From an uncultured Veillonella sp. (lineage in GTDB: Bacteria; Bacillota; Negativicutes; Veillonellales; Veillonellaceae): a DNA stretch of 64,000 nucleotides. Position 1 is the stretch's first letter; every line of letters starts with the position of its first letter. Shown in pieces: positions 17,603-27,652 of this stretch. The notes beneath the pieces are model-generated. The model was not told the DNA's origin, made no database searches, and saw only the letters and a list, made by a program, of their open reading frames with translations. A program made the translations under genes and the position numbers. The DNA lies in assembly GCA_900757715.1 (NCBI GenBank), contig CAAEOZ010000090.1, forward strand, positions 1-64,000. Reading direction: 5' to 3'.

Positions 17603-19054
17603 ATGAATGTTCAAGTTGTTGAGCCTAGAGCAGATATTTTAGTTGAATCGACACGATCTATTGGATATACATTTGAATCTGCATTGGCAGATATTATTGA
17701 TAACAGTATTGGTAATGGTGCTACGCATATAGATGTTAGATTTTCTAGTATCATTCCTAGATATATAGCTATATTAGACGATGGTTGTGGCATGACACCA
17801 GATGAATTAATTATAGCTATGCGTTATGGTAGTAAAAACGTGAATGACCAACGTGCTGACTCAGATTTGGGGCGATTTGGCTTAGGTTTAAAGACAGCCT
17901 CTTTATCACAATGTAGAAAGTTAACTGTTATTAGTAAGAAAAATAATGTTATATCCGCAGCATCATGGGATCTAGATTTTATAATTGAGCAACAAGGTTG
18001 GTCATTAAAGGTTTATGATTATGATGAAATGGTAAGTCAATATAATAAAGCTATTCCTGGAATTTTAGATCAACTTAATGCTTATGAAACGGGCACTATT
18101 GTTATTTGGGAAGATTTTGATAAGATGCTTGAAGGTGCTAGTGAGCCGGATAATCTATTTGATGAAAAAATATCTATTGCTCGATCACACTTAGAACTTA
18201 TTTATCATAATTTTTTAGATAAAACTAGTAAGAATCTTATTGAATTAAGATTTAATTGGATTCCGTTGGTAGCTAAAGATCCATTCTTAACAAGACATCC
18301 AGGAACACAGCCTTTATCAGAAGAATGTATTGAGTTAGAAGGACATAATATTAGGGTAAAACCATATATTTTGCCTTATATAAATAAATTAAGTCCAGAA
18401 GATATTAATTTATTAGGCACACTTGATGATTTGCGTAATAAACAAGGGATATATGTTTATCGAAATAATCGTTTAATCATTTGGGGAACTTGGTTTAGAC
18501 TTGATACTAAAAATGAGTTGAATAAACTAGCTCGTATTAGAGTTGATATACCTAACTCATTAGACCATATTTGGGATATTGATATAAAAAAATCTACAGC
18601 AAGTTTACCTAATTCGATTAAACAAAACTTAAAGTATATTGTAAAACGCGCTATAGGCTCTAGTGAACGTGTATATACTAATCAAGGCAATAAATTGATT
18701 AATGATGAGTATGATCATGTATGGGAATTGCGGAAAAGAAAGGAAGAGACTCTCTTTGAAATCAATAAGGAACTTTTTATTTACAAAGCTTTTTTACAAT
18801 CTTTATCTATAGATCAAGCAAAACAATTTAAAGCACTTATAAAGCTTATAGAAGCTACAGTTCCGTTTAAAGCTGCATATACTTTGTTAGCAAAAAATGA
18901 AGAAACATTTGATAAAGATTATTCAGATGAGGCTAAAAGTATAATTGCTAATTTATCAGGATTGCCTGGTATCGATTCTGAAAAACTATATGAAGAATTA
19001 AATAAAATAGACTTTTTTGCAAAATATTCTAAAGCACTTAATTTGGGGAGATAA
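17603..19054 (+). CDS. GHKL (MutL/MORC-like) ATPase of restriction-modification island
   Basis: This is a 483-residue protein with an N-terminal Bergerat-fold ATPase. The N-box is ALADIIDNSIGNGATHI, the G1 box DDGCGM and the G2 box GRFGLGLKTASLSQ (~residues 28-100). The remaining ~350 residues include an S5-like segment and a helical C-terminus. Bacterial relatives of MutL/MORC in this operon setting were predicted by Iyer, Abhiman and Aravind (2008) to act in restriction-modification, probably using ATP-driven dimerisation on DNA. It is the first gene of five; the next starts 3 bases after its stop. It is clearly more A+T-rich than gyrA or the hydrogenase, suggesting acquisition. Confidence 0.85.
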   Translation: MNVQVVEPRADILVESTRSIGYTFESALADIIDNSIGNGATHIDVRFSSIIPRYIAILDDGCGMTPDELIIAMRYGSKNVNDQRADSDLGRFGLGLKTASLSQCRKLTVISKKNNVISAASWDLDFIIEQQGWSLKVYDYDEMVSQYNKAIPGILDQLNAYETGTIVIWEDFDKMLEGASEPDNLFDEKISIARSHLELIYHNFLDKTSKNLIELRFNWIPLVAKDPFLTRHPGTQPLSEECIELEGHNIRVKPYILPYINKLSPEDINLLGTLDDLRNKQGIYVYRNNRLIIWGTWFRLDTKNELNKLARIRVDIPNSLDHIWDIDIKKSTASLPNSIKQNLKYIVKRAIGSSERVYTNQGNKLINDEYDHVWELRKRKEETLFEINKELFIYKAFLQSLSIDQAKQFKALIKLIEATVPFKAAYTLLAKNEETFDKDYSDEAKSIIANLSGLPGIDSEKLYEELNKIDFFAKYSKALNLGR

Positions 19055-19057
19055 GCT

Positions 19058-21805
19058 ATGAATGAGATGTGTAAAGGTATAGTAGATCTTGTTATATCAG
19101 CAATTCGTGCAATGAGTAAAGCTGATGAGGCGGTAGATGAAAAACTTATTGATGGGCTCATTTATCGTATGAGCTCAGTCTTAGCATACGAATTGAATGA
19201 AGAAGAGTTTGAAGCCGTTAGAAAAGAGCTACATCATAGACAAACTATAGTTATGGATCCAGGTATAGCTATTTCTAGTGATCCTAATTTTAAAAACTGG
19301 TATAATCCGATTGATATAGAGCCTAGAAACTCTTACTGGGAGAGATATAAAAAGTATTTATCTTCTGATTTATTAATTCCAGAAAAAGTTATTCAATCGA
19401 TCGATATCTCTACAACCGATATCGTAAATTTATTAGGTGAGCCAGTTGAAAATGAAATTTTTGCAAGAAAAGGATTAGTAATTGGTGATGTTCAGTCAGG
19501 TAAGACTGCAAATTATATTTCTGTAATTAATAAAGCTGCTGATGCAGGATATAAAGTTATAGTTCTTTTGACTGGCACAATTGAAAAATTGAGACAGCAG
19601 ACTCAAGCACGTATTGATGAAGGTTTTATTGGAATTGATACATCTGATTTAGAAAGAGAGCGGCGTAATAATCCAATAGGCGTAGGTCTTATTAATGGAG
19701 GGATATCAGTATCATCTTTCACTTCAATTATTAAGGATTTCAATAAATCAGTTTTAACTAATTCAAATGTTCCGTTAGACTCTTTATCTATTCCTTTGAT
19801 TTTGGTTGTAAAGAAAAATAAGGCGGTTTTGGATAGTATATATAAACTATTTAATGGTGAAAAGAAAGACCAGACTTATAATAAAATAAATCAATCGCTT
19901 TTATTTATTGATGATGAGGCAGATAACGCTTCAATTAATACGAATAGTCAGGTTGATGATCCTACATCCATTAATAAAAGTATTAGACGTATTCTAGGCT
20001 TATTTATGAGATCTAGTTATGTAGGCTATACAGCAACTCCATATGCTAATGTGTTTATTGAACCTAATACAAAAGAAGATATGGAGAATGAAGACTTATT
20101 CCCTAAAGATTATATTTATGTGTTACAACCACCTAGTAACTATATTGGCGCAAGAGAAATCTATTCTGAAGAGGGTCAATACAAGACCATGTATAGAGTG
20201 ATTGATGACTTTGAAGAGTTTTTACCATTAAAGCATAAAAAAGATTATGAATTACCTTTAGATATACCATTATCTTTGAAGAAGGCAATTTTATCTTTCC
20301 TTATTGCTAATGCAATTAGAGATTTACGTGGTGATTTAACAACACATAGATCAATGCTTATAAATGTAAGCCGATTTATTTGCATTCAGAATGATTTGAA
20401 AGATTTAGTTAATGATTATTTCTTGTTAGTAAGAGATAAGATTCAGCATTATTTACATAATCCAGATTATACTAAGTATTCATTACTAAATTTATTAGAG
20501 GATGTTTATAATGAAGAATTTAAAAATGTAGGTAGTTTTGAAGAGACAAAAGATATAAACTGGCAATCTATTAGAGCACAATTATTTAATTCTATTAAAA
20601 ATATTAGAGTAGAATCTATTAATGGTGGTAATGCATCTAAGCTATTAGACTATAAGGGCTATGACAATGGTCTTAGATTAATTGCTATTGGTGGTTTAAG
20701 TCTCTCGCGTGGTTTGACTCTTGAAGGATTATGTATTAGTTATTTTTATCGCAACTCTGTTATGTATGATACATTAATGCAAATGGGGCGTTGGTTTGGT
20801 TATAGACGTAATTATGAAGATTTGTGCCAAGTTTGGATGTCCGAGGAGTCATATAGTTGGTACCAACATATTTCTGATGCAACTGATGAGCTTAGAGATG
20901 AAATTAATCGTATCTATTATAGTAATTTAACACCTTTAGATGTAGGTATTAAGGTTCGTTCTAGCGAAGGGGCTTTAATTGTTACGGCAAAAAATAAAAT
21001 GAGAAGTGCTGGTGACTATATAGCAGATTTATCTCTTAGTGGTGATTATATAGAGGCACCACATTTTTCTAAAAACTCTCAAACTATTAATAGTAATATA
21101 GAGGCCGTTAAAAATCTTATTAATGTATTACAAGTGAATGGATATACAGTAGCTGATCCGAACGAATTATCCCTTGCATATAAAAGTGCTAAGCAGATAC
21201 TTGATGTAAAAAAAGAAATTATAGTGGAGTTTTTAAAACAAGTAGATACACATCATAGAAACACTAACTTTATTGCCCCTAAAGTTGCTGAATTGATAGA
21301 GTGTAGTAGTGAAGAACTTTTAGATACTTGGGATATTGCTTTTGCTCAAGGTAAGTCAAGAAATGAATTTAATATCTTGGGGAAAACAATTAATCGGGTT
21401 GAGCGTAGTATAGAAAATACAACTAGTAGTATAATTACCCTAAGAAAATATCGTATAGGTAGTTTGGGTATGGCTACATGCGGTCTTACAGAGGCTCAAT
21501 GCACTCAAATTGAAGAATGGATTAAAGATAAAAATGAAAAGTATTCTGAAAAAAGAGCACCAGATAAAGAATATTTTAAAACAGACATTAAACGAAATCC
21601 TCTTTTAGTAATCTATTTAATTGATGTGAAATCTTCTGAAAATATTACTCATAACCAACCTCTAGTTGGTCTTGGAATCGGTATTCCAAATTTAAAAGAA
21701 CCGAGAGAACTTAGCTATGCATATAAAGTTAACACAACTTGGTTAAAAGAAAACTATGATGAAGATGAGTTTGAAGCAGATGATATTGGAGAATATGATG
21801 ACTAA
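19058..21805 (+). CDS. Z1-domain superfamily II helicase-like protein
   Basis: This 915-residue protein shows helicase motifs in order: VIGDVQSGKTANYISV (Walker A, ~residue 145), LLFIDDEADNAS (Walker B/DEAD, ~285), YVGYTATPYANVF (motif III, ~325) and MQMGRWFGYRRNYEDL (motif VI-like, ~575). The Z1 domain in the C-terminal half is typical of proteins linked to GHKL ATPases and endonucleases. It probably translocates on or remodels DNA. It overlaps the next gene by 8 bases, so the two are translationally coupled. The length is normal and no motif is broken. Confidence 0.88.
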   Translation: MNEMCKGIVDLVISAIRAMSKADEAVDEKLIDGLIYRMSSVLAYELNEEEFEAVRKELHHRQTIVMDPGIAISSDPNFKNWYNPIDIEPRNSYWERYKKYLSSDLLIPEKVIQSIDISTTDIVNLLGEPVENEIFARKGLVIGDVQSGKTANYISVINKAADAGYKVIVLLTGTIEKLRQQTQARIDEGFIGIDTSDLERERRNNPIGVGLINGGISVSSFTSIIKDFNKSVLTNSNVPLDSLSIPLILVVKKNKAVLDSIYKLFNGEKKDQTYNKINQSLLFIDDEADNASINTNSQVDDPTSINKSIRRILGLFMRSSYVGYTATPYANVFIEPNTKEDMENEDLFPKDYIYVLQPPSNYIGAREIYSEEGQYKTMYRVIDDFEEFLPLKHKKDYELPLDIPLSLKKAILSFLIANAIRDLRGDLTTHRSMLINVSRFICIQNDLKDLVNDYFLLVRDKIQHYLHNPDYTKYSLLNLLEDVYNEEFKNVGSFEETKDINWQSIRAQLFNSIKNIRVESINGGNASKLLDYKGYDNGLRLIAIGGLSLSRGLTLEGLCISYFYRNSVMYDTLMQMGRWFGYRRNYEDLCQVWMSEESYSWYQHISDATDELRDEINRIYYSNLTPLDVGIKVRSSEGALIVTAKNKMRSAGDYIADLSLSGDYIEAPHFSKNSQTINSNIEAVKNLINVLQVNGYTVADPNELSLAYKSAKQILDVKKEIIVEFLKQVDTHHRNTNFIAPKVAELIECSSEELLDTWDIAFAQGKSRNEFNILGKTINRVERSIENTTSSIITLRKYRIGSLGMATCGLTEAQCTQIEEWIKDKNEKYSEKRAPDKEYFKTDIKRNPLLVIYLIDVKSSENITHNQPLVGLGIGIPNLKEPRELSYAYKVNTTWLKENYDEDEFEADDIGEYDD

Positions 21806-22697
21806 TTCAGTTAACGGGATACGTTTGATTAATCCTTCTTGGCCTTTAAGGGTTTATAAAGGGGATAATAGTGAAGGATATCGTACTTATGTTGTGGTAA
21901 GTAAATATGAGCCTTCTAATTTATTATCAACAAAATTAATTGTTGTTAATAAAGTTTATGACCCAAGTCGGAGTGAGTGGCAACTTCAGTTTAATTTAAC
22001 TTCTTCAAGTAATAGTAGTGAAGATATGTTTAAATATATTTTCAAAGATATTTTTAACACTATTGATTTTAATGGTACTGAACAAAGTGCATTTAAGGCG
22101 TTGTGTCATAGGTATGAACATTGGCAACAATTATTATCTAGGCTACCGGATTCGTTTGGACGGTTAAAACAGCAAGGTCTTTTAGCTGAGTTATTAGTTT
22201 TAAAAGATAATCTAATTCCTAATTATGGTGTAGATAAGGCTTTAGAAATGTGGCAAGGCCCAAAGGGGGCAAAACAAGATTTTATTCTTCCTAAAAGTTG
22301 GATTGAGGTAAAGTCCACAAATTTTGGTAAACGTGAGATTTATATATCATCATTAGAACAATTAGACGCTCCGATTAATGCGGGCGAATTGACTGTAATA
22401 ACTTTACAAGAATCTAATGCTTATGATTCTTCTGCAATTTGTCTATCCACTGTAATTGACGAGATTGAATCTGAGATTAATGATGATTTGATTGCTATAG
22501 ATTTCAAGGAGAAACTTTTACTCGTAGGTTACGGACAAAATAAAGAAAATGAACTTTATTTTAGAGTTTGTGATATAGAGCGTTATAGTGTTAATGAAGA
22601 ATTTCCAAAGATCAAACGGAATAACATATCTACTGCTATTACAAAAGTTTCATATACTTTAAATTTAGAAGCCATTTCTAATTTTAAAATTAAATAG
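21798..22697 (+). CDS. PD-(D/E)XK motif protein (DUF4420 type)
   Basis: This is a 299-residue predicted nuclease. The active-site core is seen as AKQDFILPKSWIEVKST at ~residues 155-172, i.e. D...ExK, preceded by a conserved helix LLAELLVLKDNL. Such proteins follow Z1 genes in this type of system and would supply the restriction cut. GGAG lies 6 bases before this ATG, which overlaps the stop of the Z1 gene; upstream in-frame ATGs lack that spacing. It is 12 bases from the AIPR gene. Confidence 0.82.
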   Translation: MTNSVNGIRLINPSWPLRVYKGDNSEGYRTYVVVSKYEPSNLLSTKLIVVNKVYDPSRSEWQLQFNLTSSSNSSEDMFKYIFKDIFNTIDFNGTEQSAFKALCHRYEHWQQLLSRLPDSFGRLKQQGLLAELLVLKDNLIPNYGVDKALEMWQGPKGAKQDFILPKSWIEVKSTNFGKREIYISSLEQLDAPINAGELTVITLQESNAYDSSAICLSTVIDEIESEINDDLIAIDFKEKLLLVGYGQNKENELYFRVCDIERYSVNEEFPKIKRNNISTAITKVSYTLNLEAISNFKIK

Positions 22698-22709
22698 GGA
22701 GAAAATGGT

Positions 22710-24764
22710 ATGGGGTTAGTAGAATATAAACAAGACTTTGATGAAGAGATTAAGACGAGTGTATATGGAACAGGTGTTAGTACGAAAGCAGCTTTTTTAG
22801 AGGCTGCATCTGGATTACTAGGAGATAATGAACTTGAGTCTGAGTTTCAAATTGTCGAATATGAAGGTATAGGATATCGTCAACATAGATTACAGTTAGA
22901 TGGATATGTTTATGGTGAGTTATCCAATTGTATGTCATTAGCACTTGTAGATTACCGTCATGATGATAGTGTAGTTACAGCTACAGATATTGACACAATA
23001 GTAAAACGTGCTAGATTTTTCCTTGAAGATATTGACTATATACTTAGTCATGCGGAGGAGAGTTCACCAGGATATGGATTGGCATTAGATATAAAGAATA
23101 ATGTTTTTGATATTCAAAAATATAAAATTTATCTTTTTACTAATAATCCAATGTCTAATCGTATTAAGACTCTTGAAGCAGATCAAATTGGAGGTATTCC
23201 TATAGGATACCATGTATGGGATATAGCTAGATTATATGAATTATCTCAAAATTTGACTATGAAGGAAGATTACGAGATAGAATTTAGTGAGTTTAGCGAT
23301 AAATCAATTCCTTGCTTATCAGTTACGAGTGGTGAAGATTATCAAGGCTATATGGCTTGTATTCCAGGAATTGTATTAGCAAAGTTATATATCAAGCTTG
23401 GTGCTAAACTATTAGAGAGCAATGTACGTTCTTTCTTACAGATTAGAGGAAAAGTTAATAAAGGTATCAGAAATACTATTATAAAAGAACCTAATAAGTT
23501 TTTTGCATATAATAATGGTATTACATGTACTGCGGATTCTATCAAAATTGATAGTGATAATGGTACTCCAATATTAATATCCTGTCAAAATCTTCAAATT
23601 GTAAATGGTGGACAAACTACAGCTTCATTGGCATCAGCTCTTTTAGACAAAAAAGAACATTTAGAAAAAAATATTAATGATATTTATGTACCGATGAAGA
23701 TTTCTGTAGTTACAGATGAAAACTCGGCAGAGCTCGTTGCCAATATTTCTAGATATGCTAATAGTCAGAATAAAGTAAATGAAGCCGATTTATCTGCTAA
23801 CCACCCGTATCATGTTAGAATTGAGCAATTGTCGAAAACAACTAGTGCTCCTGCTCTACATGGTCAACAGTTTGGTACATATTGGTACTATGAGCGTGCG
23901 CGTGGATCATATGCTCAAGAAACGCATAAAGCTACAGTATCTACTAAAAAGAATTTTGAAGCAAAATATCCTAAAAAACAGAAGTTTGATAAAACTGAAT
24001 TGGCAAAACTTGTTAATATATTTTCAAGTCGCCCACATATAGCTAGTGCCGGGGGGCAAAAAGCTTTTGTTCATTTTATGGAAGATATCTCTAAGGTATG
24101 GGACCGTAATCCTAAAGATTTTGGACCAAGTTATTTTAAAGAGCTAATTTGCTATAAAATTTTATTTAGAGAGACTGATAATGTTGTAAAGTCTTCAGAA
24201 TGGTATGGTAGTTATAAGGCGAACATCGTAGCCTATACATTGAGTAAGCTTTTTGATATTATAGAAAAACGTTATAAAGGTAAGTCTATTAATTTTAACT
24301 ATATCTGGAAAAATCAAAATATTAGTTTAGCGATGCGTAACCAGTTAAAAATTTTGACAAAATTCACACATGACTATTTGATTGATGATAGTAGAGATGT
24401 ACAAAATGTTACAGAATGGGCTAAAAAAACTAATTGTTGGGACCGCTTTAAAATGATGCCTTTTTCTCTAGAAGGAGATTTCATTGATGAATTAGTCTTG
24501 ACCTCTGAGCTAATAGCTGAAGGACCTAATACGACGGAGTGGACTGAAGATCTGGCTATGATTGAGGTTTTTAAGATAAAAGCATCTTTATGGTACAATT
24601 TAAAAAGTTGGAATAGTAACCATTACGTGTTAACTCAAAAAGAAATAGATTTTATAGATTGTGCTATAAAAATCAATACTAAAGGATGGTACCCAAGTGC
24701 TAAACAATGTATTAAAATTTTAGAAACTCTTGACCGTGCCCGTTCAGAAGGTTTCCCTGAATAA
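22710..24764 (+). CDS. AIPR family protein (abortive infection phage resistance)
   Basis: This 684-residue protein has AIPR signatures in the middle: FLQIRGKVNKGIRNTI, FFAYNNGITCTAD, LQIVNGGQTTASL and VANISRYANSQNKVNEADL (~residues 240-360). The family is named after a lactococcal abortive infection protein and recurs with Z1, PD-(D/E)XK and methylase genes. Its biochemical role is unsettled; it may be a nuclease or a sensor. The ribosome site GGGAG is 11 bases before the ATG. Same A+T-rich codon style as its neighbours. Confidence 0.88.
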   Translation: MGLVEYKQDFDEEIKTSVYGTGVSTKAAFLEAASGLLGDNELESEFQIVEYEGIGYRQHRLQLDGYVYGELSNCMSLALVDYRHDDSVVTATDIDTIVKRARFFLEDIDYILSHAEESSPGYGLALDIKNNVFDIQKYKIYLFTNNPMSNRIKTLEADQIGGIPIGYHVWDIARLYELSQNLTMKEDYEIEFSEFSDKSIPCLSVTSGEDYQGYMACIPGIVLAKLYIKLGAKLLESNVRSFLQIRGKVNKGIRNTIIKEPNKFFAYNNGITCTADSIKIDSDNGTPILISCQNLQIVNGGQTTASLASALLDKKEHLEKNINDIYVPMKISVVTDENSAELVANISRYANSQNKVNEADLSANHPYHVRIEQLSKTTSAPALHGQQFGTYWYYERARGSYAQETHKATVSTKKNFEAKYPKKQKFDKTELAKLVNIFSSRPHIASAGGQKAFVHFMEDISKVWDRNPKDFGPSYFKELICYKILFRETDNVVKSSEWYGSYKANIVAYTLSKLFDIIEKRYKGKSINFNYIWKNQNISLAMRNQLKILTKFTHDYLIDDSRDVQNVTEWAKKTNCWDRFKMMPFSLEGDFIDELVLTSELIAEGPNTTEWTEDLAMIEVFKIKASLWYNLKSWNSNHYVLTQKEIDFIDCAIKINTKGWYPSAKQCIKILETLDRARSEGFPE

Positions 24765-24791
24765 GTTATATAGTAGTAAGGAGTAGTATTA

Positions 24792-26030
24792 ATGTTAAAT
24801 GTAGTTGAAGCCTTTAGTGGCATTGGCAGTCAGGCTAAAGCATTAAAAAAATTAGGCATTGACTATAAAGTGGTTAATATACTGGAGTGGGATATATCAG
24901 CTTTTGTTGCTTATGATTTTATACATAATGGTGCTCCAGACATAACTCCTTATAAGAATCTTACAAAACTAGAGTTATTAGAGCGATTAGTTCCACTCAA
25001 TCTAAGTAGTGATGGTAAGAATCCTGTCTCTAGAATTGCTTTAAAGGCGTGGTCAGTAGAAGCATTGCGAATTATATGGGCTGCATATAATAGAACTCGT
25101 AATTTAGGTGATATTCAAAAAGTAGATCATCTTACTTTCCCGAGTGATGTTGATATATTAACATACTCTTTTCCTTGCCAAGATTTGTCTATTGGTGGTG
25201 CATGGCATAACAATCATTCCGGTATCGATCGTGATGCCAATAATCGATCAGGCTTACTTTGGGAGGTTGAAAGAATCTTAGAGTCCATTCAAGAGAATGG
25301 AAAAGAATTGCCTCGTTTTCTATTAATGGAAAATGTTAGTAATATTCTTTCTAAGCGACATGCATCTAATTTCAATGACTGGAAAAATCAGCTAGAGCGA
25401 TTAGGTTATTACAACAAAGTATATACATTAGATGCATCTAATTTTGGTAGTCCACAGCGGCGTGTAAGAACCTTTATGGTTAGTGTTTTATTATCGAATA
25501 ATGATGCTCAGGCTTTGGTGGAGCAATATTTTAAAGATAATGATTTAGAAGAAAGGTTTAAGAATAAGCCTAAAAAACCTAAAAAGCTTGAACGTTTTTT
25601 ACGAATGGATTACTCCAACACAATTTATAAAGAAGAGGCTAATATCTCTAATCCAAATGATACGCCATCTCGTCGTAAAATATATGAGGGGAATGATATT
25701 CTTAATAAGCCCATAGGTTTTAATGAATATATTGGTACTCTAACGACTAAACAAGATCGACATCCCAACGCTGGTATTCTTGAATTTCCTGAACATCGTA
25801 CAGGAGGTAGCCCTTATCGAAATCTAACTCCTAGAGAATGCTTCCTATTAATGGGATTTGATGAGTCTGATTATAATAGAATACTGAAATACAACCCCCA
25901 ACTACAAAAAAATAAGAAGCTTTATTCTCGTGAACGATTAGAACGTCTTGCAGGTAATAGTATAGTTATTGATGTATTAATTAAAATCTTTGAACAAATT
26001 AATGAGTTAAAATTTTTAATTTATCGTTAA
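24792..26030 (+). CDS. DNA cytosine-5 methyltransferase
   Basis: This is a 412-residue C5 methylase. Motif I is VEAFSGIGSQAKAL (SAM site). Motif IV, with the catalytic cysteine, is YSFPCQDLSIGG (~residue 130). Motif VI is LMENVSNI, motif VIII QRRVRTFMV, and motifs IX-X follow as LTPRECFLLMGF and LAGNSIVIDVL. A variable recognition region lies at ~225-310. It would protect self DNA from the preceding nuclease module. It is the last gene of the operon and its stop abuts a 26-bp perfect hairpin. The target sequence cannot be deduced from the protein. Confidence 0.93.
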   Translation: MLNVVEAFSGIGSQAKALKKLGIDYKVVNILEWDISAFVAYDFIHNGAPDITPYKNLTKLELLERLVPLNLSSDGKNPVSRIALKAWSVEALRIIWAAYNRTRNLGDIQKVDHLTFPSDVDILTYSFPCQDLSIGGAWHNNHSGIDRDANNRSGLLWEVERILESIQENGKELPRFLLMENVSNILSKRHASNFNDWKNQLERLGYYNKVYTLDASNFGSPQRRVRTFMVSVLLSNNDAQALVEQYFKDNDLEERFKNKPKKPKKLERFLRMDYSNTIYKEEANISNPNDTPSRRKIYEGNDILNKPIGFNEYIGTLTTKQDRHPNAGILEFPEHRTGGSPYRNLTPRECFLLMGFDESDYNRILKYNPQLQKNKKLYSRERLERLAGNSIVIDVLIKIFEQINELKFLIYR

Positions 26031-26092
26031 CATTAAAGGGGCTGTAACAGAATGTGGTTTTAACACATTCTGTTACAGCCCCTTTAATGTTT
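26031..26092. terminator. 26-bp perfect bidirectional terminator hairpin
   Basis: CATTAAAGGGGCTGTAACAG... (26031-26056) is perfectly complementary to 26064-26089 around a 7-base loop, with T's on both strands. It starts one base after the methylase stop and separates convergent transcripts. Confidence 0.9.
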
Positions 26093-26107
26093 TATACATT
26101 TATTAAT

Positions 26108-26272
26108 TTAAGGCTGCCATTTCGAATATCCAAATCCCATCATAATAATGCTCACGACAAGCATGCCGTTACCAAGGGTAATGGTGCTTTCAGTTGTGGC
26201 TAGACAGGTGATAAAGGATCCGATACCCATAATGATTGTCCCTAGTATAGCAGATAGTTTATGAATTGCCAT
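26108..26272 (-). CDS. 54-residue membrane protein downstream of permease
   Basis: MAIHKLSAILGTIIMGIGSF begins the protein, which has two hydrophobic segments (LSAILGTIIMGIGSFITCLA and GMLVVSIIMMGFGYS) and ends in KWQP. It starts 5 bases after the permease stop on the same strand, so it is very probably co-transcribed. A weak GGATG ribosome site is present. It may be a small partner of the permease; function unknown. Confidence 0.6.
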   Translation of the reverse strand: MAIHKLSAILGTIIMGIGSFITCLATTESTITLGNGMLVVSIIMMGFGYSKWQP

Positions 26273-26277
26273 GATAA

Positions 26278-27582
26278 TCATCCCTTGCTTTCACTAACAA
26301 CATTAGGTTTAACAATATACGTAATGAGTGCGTACAGTAGGGCACCGATTACAATCCCGTTCAGCGAAGCCAGTCCGAATGGTATGAATTTAACACAGAC
26401 CAATGCGATGGCCCATGTAATCCATGGAACTAGATTCCATTTTTTGAAAGTCGCTTTGTTGTAATCGATATATTTTCCGCGATGAACCAGGTAAAAGTCT
26501 GCTAAGATAATGCCGCATAGTGGCGGAACGATGATGCCTAGTGTACTTAAGAATACAAAGAGGGAGTCAATTTTATATGGCTGTGTCATTGTTGCTAATG
26601 CAGAGATAGCAATGAGCACGGCTAGCATAATATTTCTGTTTAGTTTGAAAGAATTTGCTAGGTTTAATGATGTGGAATACAGGTTCGCACCATTTGTGGT
26701 AAAGATATTTGTAGTCAACAATAGTAAGCTTGGGAATACAAGACCAAAGCTTAATAGTACGTTGATTAAGTCACCATCATTCATAGCAACGCCTGCGATA
26801 GCACCGCAGCTGATCATTAAGGTATTGCCGCCTAATAGACCAATTGTGCTCGCTGTAATAACATCTTTCTTGCTTTTACCATAGCGCATAATATCGGCGA
26901 TACATGTAGCAGTAGACAAAATCCATGTACCGATAACGATGGTAATGCCTGACAGTAAATCGATAGGTTGCAATGGCACATAGTTAAATAGTTCTTGCCA
27001 GCCACCGATTGTTTGAACCGAGCGAGCCGCTGTTCCTAGTGAAAGGAATACGATAGATGGAATCGCAATATAGCCGAATACGGCGAGGGATTTAATGCCG
27101 AGAACTGCAAAGATACCCATGATAACGGCGCTAAGCATCATCGCAATGATTTCGCCTGTGTAGGAAAGGTTAAAAACTTGAGCAATAAAATGTCCATATA
27201 AAGCCGCTTGAATCGTGTACCAACCTAGATTGACGATAGGTACAAAGAGAGAGGCAATTCTAGATCCTTCCTGACCGAAGCTGTATCTCGTCAAAAGGGC
27301 AAAGGTAAGGCCTGTTTTATAGGCGATTACACTCACTAGCCCTGCGATGATACATAAGAAAATGTTGCCTAGAATCATGGCTAATAGTAATTCGTTAAAA
27401 GTTAGCCCTGCCGCTAATCCACCACCAGCCATCATACTAGTTACAAGAAAAACGAATCCAGTCCAAACAATGGTGAGAGAAAAGCACGACTTCCTTGCTC
27501 CTAACGGGACAGGCTCTCTAGAATACTCATTATCTGTGTTCGTATCAACTGGTTCAACAAACTCTAATTTCTCCTTACTCAT
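26278..27582 (-). CDS. codB: NCS1-family nucleobase permease, cytosine-permease-like
   Basis: This is a 434-residue, ~12-span membrane protein. After a soluble N-terminus (EYSREPVPLGARKS) comes the NCS1 core: MMAGGGLAAGLTFNELL in the first helix and GLTFALLTRYSFGQEGSRIASL around helix 3. GWYTIQAALYGH and ADIMRYGKSKKD are also diagnostic of CodB-type carriers, and helix 10 ends with LCGIILADFYLVHRGKY. It would import cytosine or a related base by cation symport. No codA deaminase is adjacent, so the substrate is not certain. AAAGGAG is 10 bases before the ATG. A terminator-like hairpin lies in the short leader. Confidence 0.85.
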   Translation of the reverse strand: MSKEKLEFVEPVDTNTDNEYSREPVPLGARKSCFSLTIVWTGFVFLVTSMMAGGGLAAGLTFNELLLAMILGNIFLCIIAGLVSVIAYKTGLTFALLTRYSFGQEGSRIASLFVPIVNLGWYTIQAALYGHFIAQVFNLSYTGEIIAMMLSAVIMGIFAVLGIKSLAVFGYIAIPSIVFLSLGTAARSVQTIGGWQELFNYVPLQPIDLLSGITIVIGTWILSTATCIADIMRYGKSKKDVITASTIGLLGGNTLMISCGAIAGVAMNDGDLINVLLSFGLVFPSLLLLTTNIFTTNGANLYSTSLNLANSFKLNRNIMLAVLIAISALATMTQPYKIDSLFVFLSTLGIIVPPLCGIILADFYLVHRGKYIDYNKATFKKWNLVPWITWAIALVCVKFIPFGLASLNGIVIGALLYALITYIVKPNVVSESKG

Positions 27583-27605
27583 ACATCTATACTCCTTTAC
27601 GTAAT

Positions 27606-27652
27606 AAAAAAGCTACCATGATGCGTTTTAAGATTTATATAAGCATGGTAGT
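27606..27652 (-). promoter_or_regulatory. Terminator-like hairpin in the permease leader, possible attenuator
   Basis: On the minus strand CTACCATG...CATGGTAG is followed by CTTTTTTATT and then directly by the permease ribosome site. A -10-like TACATAAT lies just upstream, so the leader would be little more than this hairpin. Intrinsic termination just before a start codon suggests attenuation. Confidence 0.45.

Noticed and set aside
26031..26092. Possible attachment site or transposon end at the right edge of the restriction island
   Set aside because: It is a perfect hairpin with T-runs between convergent genes, best explained as a terminator. No matching repeat was found at the left edge.
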